DNA from: Amoebophrya sp. A120
Taxonomy: Eukaryota; Sar; Dinophyceae; Syndiniales; Amoebophryaceae
Assembly: GCA_905178155.1 (NCBI GenBank)
Contig: CAJINV010000007.1
Coordinates: 1,705,341 to 1,769,340, forward strand
DNA: 64,000 nt
Direction: 5' to 3'
The notes below the pieces were generated by a model. The model did no database searches and was not told the origin of the DNA. It saw only the letters and a program-made list of their open reading frames with translations. The translations under genes were made by a program, and so were the position numbers. Positions 54,905-64,000 of this stretch are shown one piece after another (position 1 is the stretch's first letter; the number at the start of each line of letters is the position of its first letter).

Positions 54905-56300
54905 GGGCGGCGCTTGGAAGGTTAATTTGTTGACCGCGCCACGCTGAGAAATTGGAAGCAGAAGGGGGCCGGCTGCCGCGACCAGTCAAGTAGAGCGACG
55001 ACCCCCCGGCGCGCTGCAGAGGTGGGCCCGCTGTGTGGCGCGGCGTTTTGGCGGGCCGGTCGGCTGAGAGGCCGCGCAGAGACCAAGCCCAAGGGGGCGC
55101 CGGCAGGCCCCCGGCCGAGGACTCCGGGCGAGATCAAGACAGCGGCGGGGGACCCGACAAAGCAGCGGAAGGCTGGCGCCGCAAATTCCAGCGGCCCGGC
55201 CCGTCGCGGCGTAAGTTCGCGCCGCACGGGCGCCCCTAGCCTGCCATGGCATATGGCCCGGCCGGCGCTCGGGTCGATAACGCAGCTAGCACAAGGGGGG
55301 CACGCAGCTCCGCGGACCTGCCAGCACTTCGAGGGAGATTTTGTAGGGGGCCTACAGAAAACGCAGCAGGAGCGTGGCGCCCGCTTTTTTCTTCCCATCC
55401 CCCCGAGCGCGGCCGGGGTGGTTCGCTTGCATGCAATGCCGGGGCCGCCTTTCACATACGGGCCGGACGTGAAGCGCCTGCAGTACCTGGGAGGTTTCTG
55501 CGATTTCTGCAGGAAGCAGAGTGCTACCATGGCGAGCCCAGCAAGGAGCGCTTTTCCGGTATTTACGGCGAACCAGGAAGATTTCTTCGGTGGGGGGGCG
55601 ATTTGGTGGAACTCCTGCGAGCCGTGTTCCACAGATGGGGCGCGTGGCGGGCGAGGGAGGGAGGGGGGGCCCATTGCGGGCGCCGGCGCTTGCAGGGCAG
55701 CTGTGGCGCGCACTCTTTGGGTAGGCAGCACCGCAAGCGCTTGGCTTTTCGCTGGGCCAGGCGGCAGGCTCTTGCTTGCATGGGGCCGAGTCGATCGCGG
55801 GGCCGCGCGCCCGGGGGCGCCCCCCCCGCCCGGGACGGCCCCGCCATTTTGGAGTGGGCCGTGGGCCGGGTACTACATAGATACGCTGCGCCCCGCGGCG
55901 AAGGAGGAGGATAGATTGCGTCGCAGTCGAAGACGGGCACCAAGACGGGGAAACGCACGACGAGGATGGTCAGAAGGAGGGCCGGAGTTTGGCTTTAGTC
56001 TGCTAGGTAGATCGGCCCCGGAGCGCATTCATTGCCGCCCCCGGCTTGGCAGGCAGCGGCTGGACGTTGATTGCGGGCCAAGCAAGGGTCCGCCGCGCGG
56101 TCTCGCCGAGTGCTCGCTCGGAAAGCACGGGGCCGCGCGCTATTCCCCAGCCCGCGCGAGCGCCAGGAAGCGGGCGCGCGGCCTGCCTCTTGTGTACGCG
56201 GTCCGTCGGGCCCCGCCCGAGCCGCGGCGCCGTACGTTCCGCGGGCGTTTTGTTTTTTTTTTATATTAATTTCTTTCCCGGACCCGGCCGCCCGTGCGTA
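54905..56300. other. GC-rich island 2, origin unknown
   Basis: About 1.4 kb of very GC-rich DNA between AT-rich flanks. A 415-codon open frame (55022-56269) and others on both strands are composition artefacts as far as I can tell: Arg/Gly/Ala/Pro-rich with no domain. It shares the 11-mer GGGGCCGCGCG with island 1 (copies at about 55799 and 56129) and its general composition, but I could not align longer blocks by eye. Confidence 0.6.
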
Positions 56301-57033
56301 CCCGTAGTTGCGCAGCCAGCTGGCATTTGGAACAGTGTTCCAAACCTCGTCGCGGTAGGCACGCACCGGAGCGCGCGCGCCAGATTCTATCTTTGCCGTG
56401 CGCCCGTTGGCCCCCACATGCCAGGGCAACTGCCTTGCTTCCTCGATGGGGCCGCGCAGTGCGTAACTTGTTTGGCTGCGTATGTCTATGTTCCCCTGAT
56501 GTGCATGTCCCAGCAGTAATTAATAAAGCGCCCCCGCGGTTGCGACGTTGTTGTTGGTGCCCGTGTTCCTCCCGGTTCAGTAGACGAAGACGAGAAGCCA
56601 ATAAGAATAACCAGGCCTCGGCGTCCATTTCCTAGAAGGTCTCGCCCAGCGAATGGCTTTTCTATTTCTTCCTCTTAGTTGATCCAGCAAGCATTTGAAG
56701 TTGGAAGGATTGTATACTACGCGTACGCATAGCACGACATGTTGTTTTTAAATAGGCAGGGTCTTCTTGCGCAGCGACGACAGTAAGTTCGTTCACCACG
56801 GTTTAGGATTTTATTAGTCTGTGGAATGTCTTACAGGTAAGTAGAAGTACGCAAATGCATGTGGAAGATCAGGATTCCTTGTTGTAGCACAGCTCTGGCT
56901 TGTTCAGTTCTTTCAATTAAAAAATCGTCCTGCCTTTTTCTGTGCTTCTACAAGACTTTTAAGGATTTATACGACTCAGCTAGTATTTGTGTTTTTACAT
57001 ACTGACGGGAAACCGTACCGAATAAAAATAAAG
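56301..57033. other. intergenic, no gene seen
   Basis: Transition back to normal composition. Probably includes the 5' untranslated region of the next gene. Confidence 0.5.
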
Positions 57034-59471
57034 ATGCCCCGCGTTCCGGATCGTGACATCCGTAGCCTGTCGTGCTACCAGAACACCAAGGAGCTGCGGC
57101 TCTTCACTATTTTCGGCCTGCAGAGTCCGCAAGGGAAAAAACTGAATGGCGAAGTTTGCCGCGTGCTCGGCTTCGAGGAAGGACCTTCCGGCGAAAAACG
57201 CTTGAAGTGCGACATTGCCATCGACCGGAAACCCGCAACGCCGCAGAAGCACTCAACTTCTGCCTCGTCAACAGCTCCTGCAAGCACAAACGCCGCAAGT
57301 GATTCGACCGCGACGTCGGGAAACAAAAAGAAAAACAGCAAATCGAAAGACAAAAAGCAGTCGACCACCACACAAAATGATGATCCGCCCTCAAGAACGT
57401 CAAACGCGAAGCCCACAAGTGGAGGTGCAGAAACAGAAAGAACAAAGAACAACACCGACGAGGACGATGAAGATCCCAGCGCCACCAGCACCAGCCTGTT
57501 CTATTACTTCTCAGTCGCCAAAGAGGGCCCGCACCGGAAAATGTTGAAGATAGAAAATTTAGCCCCCGCGCACCCCGTGAACCACCTGGAATTTTTGACC
57601 GAGCAGTACGACGTGTACGTCTGTCTCGCGGATTTTTTCTCTTTTCTCGGTGACCAGAAGACCTTCACCGGGGAGCGGCTCGTGAAAATGCTGGCGACGC
57701 CCAAGTGGTGCGACTGCGGCAAAAACTTGAGCTTTTTCTGCGAAAAGTCCCTCGGCAACTACAAGTTCCGGGATGAGTCGTCCGTATCGTCTTCCGCCGC
57801 CACGGCCGCGGACCCTGGTGCGACGTTTTTCGAGGACAAGACTGCGAGCGAGATCGCGGGCGAAATCGCTTCGGATTTGCTGATTGATAACAACAAGCCC
57901 GTTTTCGTCCTCTCTCCGACCTACCTCGACAGATACATCGGGCCCGACGCGCCACTGCTCAGTCCGCAAAGGTGCACCCGGGCGAAGAAATTGCTCCTCG
58001 AAGTAGAAGAGCTTTTGTCCCCATCCGCACTGCCAACAGGAGCTGCTGCTGGCAATAAAGCTGCGTCTAGAACAAGTACTGATCCGAGCAAACCCGCCAC
58101 GTTTCGGCGGTACGAAGCGAATTGGTTTAATTTGAGCCTGACCCGCCCGGATTTGTTTGACTTGTACGTCGTTCGGGAAGGGGCGCTGTTGGACAAAAAG
58201 TTGATAACTCTATTCGACGAAGAGGGGCTGCGGCTGTGGTATGACTACGCCGAGGAATTTGTTAGGAAGGAGCAGGGGGAGAAGGGGCTGAAGCTTCTTT
58301 ACGAGGACTGTCTGCCAGATCAAGACCCAAACATCGACCTGGCACTGGAACTTGATCATGACAACGCATCATCATCACCATCTCCATCTGCTGCAGCGTC
58401 GTCTTCTTCAGCTACGGGTAGAAGTGCTGCAGCTGCTGGTGGTGCGACAGGAGGAGAACAAGAGGGCGCGGAGATTGTAGCCGCTGAGGACAAGAAGCAG
58501 GGCGGAAAAACCACAAGGACAGCCACCACCGGCAACAAGAAAAACCCGTCCTCGAAGATCGCCGGCACCCTGGGCGAGAAGATCGTGACGCTGGCGAAGA
58601 AGTTGACGATCAGAGAGATTGTGACCGACTACGACCTCGCCGGATTCTCCTACTCCTACACAGGCTGGGCGCGGAGCATTGGCGAAGTCTCTCCCCACGA
58701 TCCGGTGTCGCGCGTGCGACCCCGGGTGGAGTATGGCGCGAAGGAGTACGCTCCGAAGGGACGTTACCCGCCGGGCATCTGGATGTGCGGCGCGCTGCTC
58801 GGCTACCCGTTTATCAGCTCGCTCTTCTTGACGCTCCTCCCCAGTGCCGGCATGTTTGACATCTCGCGGACGCAGAGAAGCACGTTTCTGCACGGGTTGT
58901 GGCGGCGACCGCACGGCAAAATGTCGGCGATCATGGAGATCGGAGTGTCGGAAATTGCGGAGATTGAAACATTGCCGATGGAACAGAGGTATCCTGCGCA
59001 AAAGTTCGTGCAAAACAATCGCTCAAATTTGCATAAATGTTATTGGTCGTCAGATCAAAATTGCCTATGAAAATTGGTCGCAAGTTTACTTCCTCACTTA
59101 ATACCCGACTACGTAACAAGAAAAAGAAAGCTGCGTAGTTTTTGTTTTTCTTGAAAGAAGATGATGGCATCACAAGATGGAGGGGAGGAGTATTTGAACA
59201 ACTTATTTAACCTGCTACATCATCACGTTATAAGATAAGCGATGTTGCTCCTTGGACTTTTGCAATGCATAAGCAAATGGAGAAGATGGCGCAGATTGCG
59301 CATGATTCCGATCCTAACGCCAGGCCGATGAAATTTGAGTTTTTGCGGCTGGACGAGCCGTTCGCGAAAGTGATGGAGGGCGCGTTTCAGACGGTGACGG
59401 AGAGCCTAGCCTCTAGTGCGAAAGGAGAGAAAGCACCGGCTGATCCGGAGGAGGACGAGGAGGTGGATTGA
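57034..59471 (+). CDS. hypothetical protein, 716 aa, with one introner
   Basis: I do not recognise the family. Exons 57034-58989 and 59277-59471 sum to 2151 nt. The start is the first ATG in the frame (MPRVPDRDIRSLSCYQNTKE). A globular N-terminal block is followed by a Ser/Lys/Thr-rich linker (about 70-150), then a block with a Cys cluster CDCGKNLSFFCEK (about 225), a second Ser/Ala-rich linker (about 440-500), and a C-terminal block with GFSYSYTGWARSIG and a hydrophobic segment (YPFISSLFLTLLPSAGMF, about 588-607) that could be membrane-embedded or buried. The last exon encodes an amphipathic helix and an acidic tail. Long-range conservation cannot be judged without a search. Confidence 0.75.
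58990..59271 (-). mobile_element. introner, family B, reverse orientation
   Basis: This 282-bp element has left end TATCCTGCGCAAAAGTTCG, matching the usual right end of family B. The right end CTTTTGCAATGCATA is the inverse of the usual left end, so it is inserted in reverse. The flanks are AGAGG and AGCAA (three of five match). Removing element plus 5 bp joins LPMEQR to MEKMAQIAHD in frame. Confidence 0.75.
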
Positions 59472-60666
59472 CAAAAGACTTGACTTGTGGTTGTATTTGA
59501 TGGGGTAGCAGGAGAGGCGGGAGCAAGTAAGTATTCGCTTGTGTGAAGAAGAAAACCACTTGCACCTGCAGCTTGTACCGCTTTCTCGAGGAAGACATCG
59601 TGAGCTGCGGGCGGTCGAAGTGGACCTCCGACGAAGTAGTCCAGCCACTCAGTGCTACTGCTAGCTTGCAGGCCATTGTCTTCCAATCAGGACGGCCGCG
59701 CAGGAAGAAAGCCAAGCAGTACACGCTCGAAGTACCAGCCTTATTTCATCAGGAGGCTTTGAAGATACATAATACCACGGCGCGCTTGTACGATTTTTCG
59801 ACTTACTATTCTTGTTGTTCCAAGAAGAAATAAGCTTGGCCATCACGACGGAGGCGAGGCTTTATCTTCGGGAAGCTCAAATAAGCGAGTAGCGTACGTT
59901 ACTTTTTCATTTTTGATTTTGGTGCAGTTGCGAGGAACGCCATTCGCATTCGGTGCTCGAAGCTACATCGCAGAAAGCTGATGTGCAGTGCCAGTGCGGC
60001 GGTTTCGCACTCGACACGAGCGCAGCTGTGACGCGTTATGATACTAAAGGGTTTTCGTCCAGCACAACGCCCGGCCGCTGCAGTGCCTGTGGGTGTAGTT
60101 GGTTCCGCCCCTGAATAAAGATTGACGCTTGCCACTGCTGGACGCTGCACTTTATAATGTTTGCTTTCATCTCCTACTTCTGAGCTGCAAAACCACATAA
60201 ACACGGTTCTTAAATCTTCCAGTTTTACCTGGCGGAGCTAACTTATGCCTCGAAATCAGCTGGATCATGAAATCTATCTATGCCGCCAAAAAGATCTTCC
60301 TGCGCACCATAAAATCTTGCGCAGCATGATAAATAAATTGATCCTCAACAGCAAGGAAGGAGCCAATAGAAATGACCGGCTCAGTCTTTCACGATCTTGT
60401 TTGTTTTGCTAGTTTCGCGTTGATGGTATTCTGGGTACAGCTCTCATCTCAAAAAAAAATCTTCTTCGTTCTATTTTACGCTCGATTGTCAGTGTTGTGG
60501 CCTGTCTACCACTTGAGAAACAGAAACGCTTTTACTACTAATACAGCGATCTTATCAATGCTTTTTCCGAAAACGTTATTGAATTTCTTTTGCAAAAAAA
60601 TAAAAAAGATAGAAGATTTGAAGGAGATTGTTTTTATGGGATACCTCGTATTCAAATAAAAAAGTT
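59472..60666. other. intergenic, no gene firmly seen
   Basis: A 96-codon frame at 59543-59833 is Lys/Cys/Ser-rich with no recognisable domain, so I do not call it. Confidence 0.45.
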
Positions 60667-63911
<3,245 letters not shown>

Positions 63912-64000
63912 TAGAACGTCGTGATTTTTTCTGCTGGTTGTTACGTGCGAACAAAGTTGGCATGACAGGACCAGCTCGATTTTTGTCAAGACGGCCTGAT

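Noticed and set aside
55022-56269. 415-codon open frame in GC island 2
   Set aside because: Arg/Gly/Ala/Pro-rich with no domain; equally open frames exist in other frames and on the other strand, as expected from GC content.

Overview
The window looks like nuclear DNA of an alveolate protist, most likely a syndinian dinoflagellate such as Amoebophrya. Three things point there. All 15 genes I can support lie on the + strand. Four encode alveolate-type cGMP-dependent protein kinases (PKG). Genes carry two kinds of introns: ordinary GT-AG introns, and transposon-like introns ('introners') with terminal inverted repeats (TIRs), 5-bp target-site duplications (TSDs) and no GT-AG ends. DNA-transposon-like introners with non-canonical splice sites are known from Amoebophrya. 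The species call is inference.

Layout: PKG-1 (1364-4428), a small unknown gene with two introners (6210-7389), a giant intronless PKG-2 (8433-13739), two FMR1/FXR-like Tudor-KH RNA-binding genes (14625-18835 and 22302-25946) separated by a GC-rich island, an RlmI-like methyltransferase (27109-29379), a small Cys-rich protein (30090-30942), tandem PKG-3 and PKG-4 (32362-35331, 36639-41841), a ubiquitin E2 variant (43353-44337), two paralogous putatively secreted or membrane-anchored proteins (45516-47355, 48590-51159), a UBE3D-like protein (52488-54458), a second GC-rich island, an unknown 716-residue protein (57034-59471), and a DDX3/Ded1 helicase running off the right edge (60667 onward).

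The most interesting system is the introners. I place 20 (17 well supported, 3 degenerate) inside coding exons of eight genes. They begin TAT and usually end ATA, fall into at least four TIR families, and share short internal TTGTMATGC-type motifs. Removing element plus one 5-bp TSD copy restores the reading frame in every fully modelled gene, and restores the paralogue's protein where a paralogue is present. One family is present in both orientations within exons. PKG-3/PKG-4 and the 45.5-kb/48.6-kb pair act as natural empty-site versus filled-site controls.

Functionally the window mixes cyclic-nucleotide signalling (four PKGs), RNA binding and remodelling (two FMR1-like proteins, DDX3, a methyltransferase) and ubiquitin factors (E2 variant, UBE3D-like). 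No tRNA, rRNA, CRISPR array or prokaryotic-type operon was seen.
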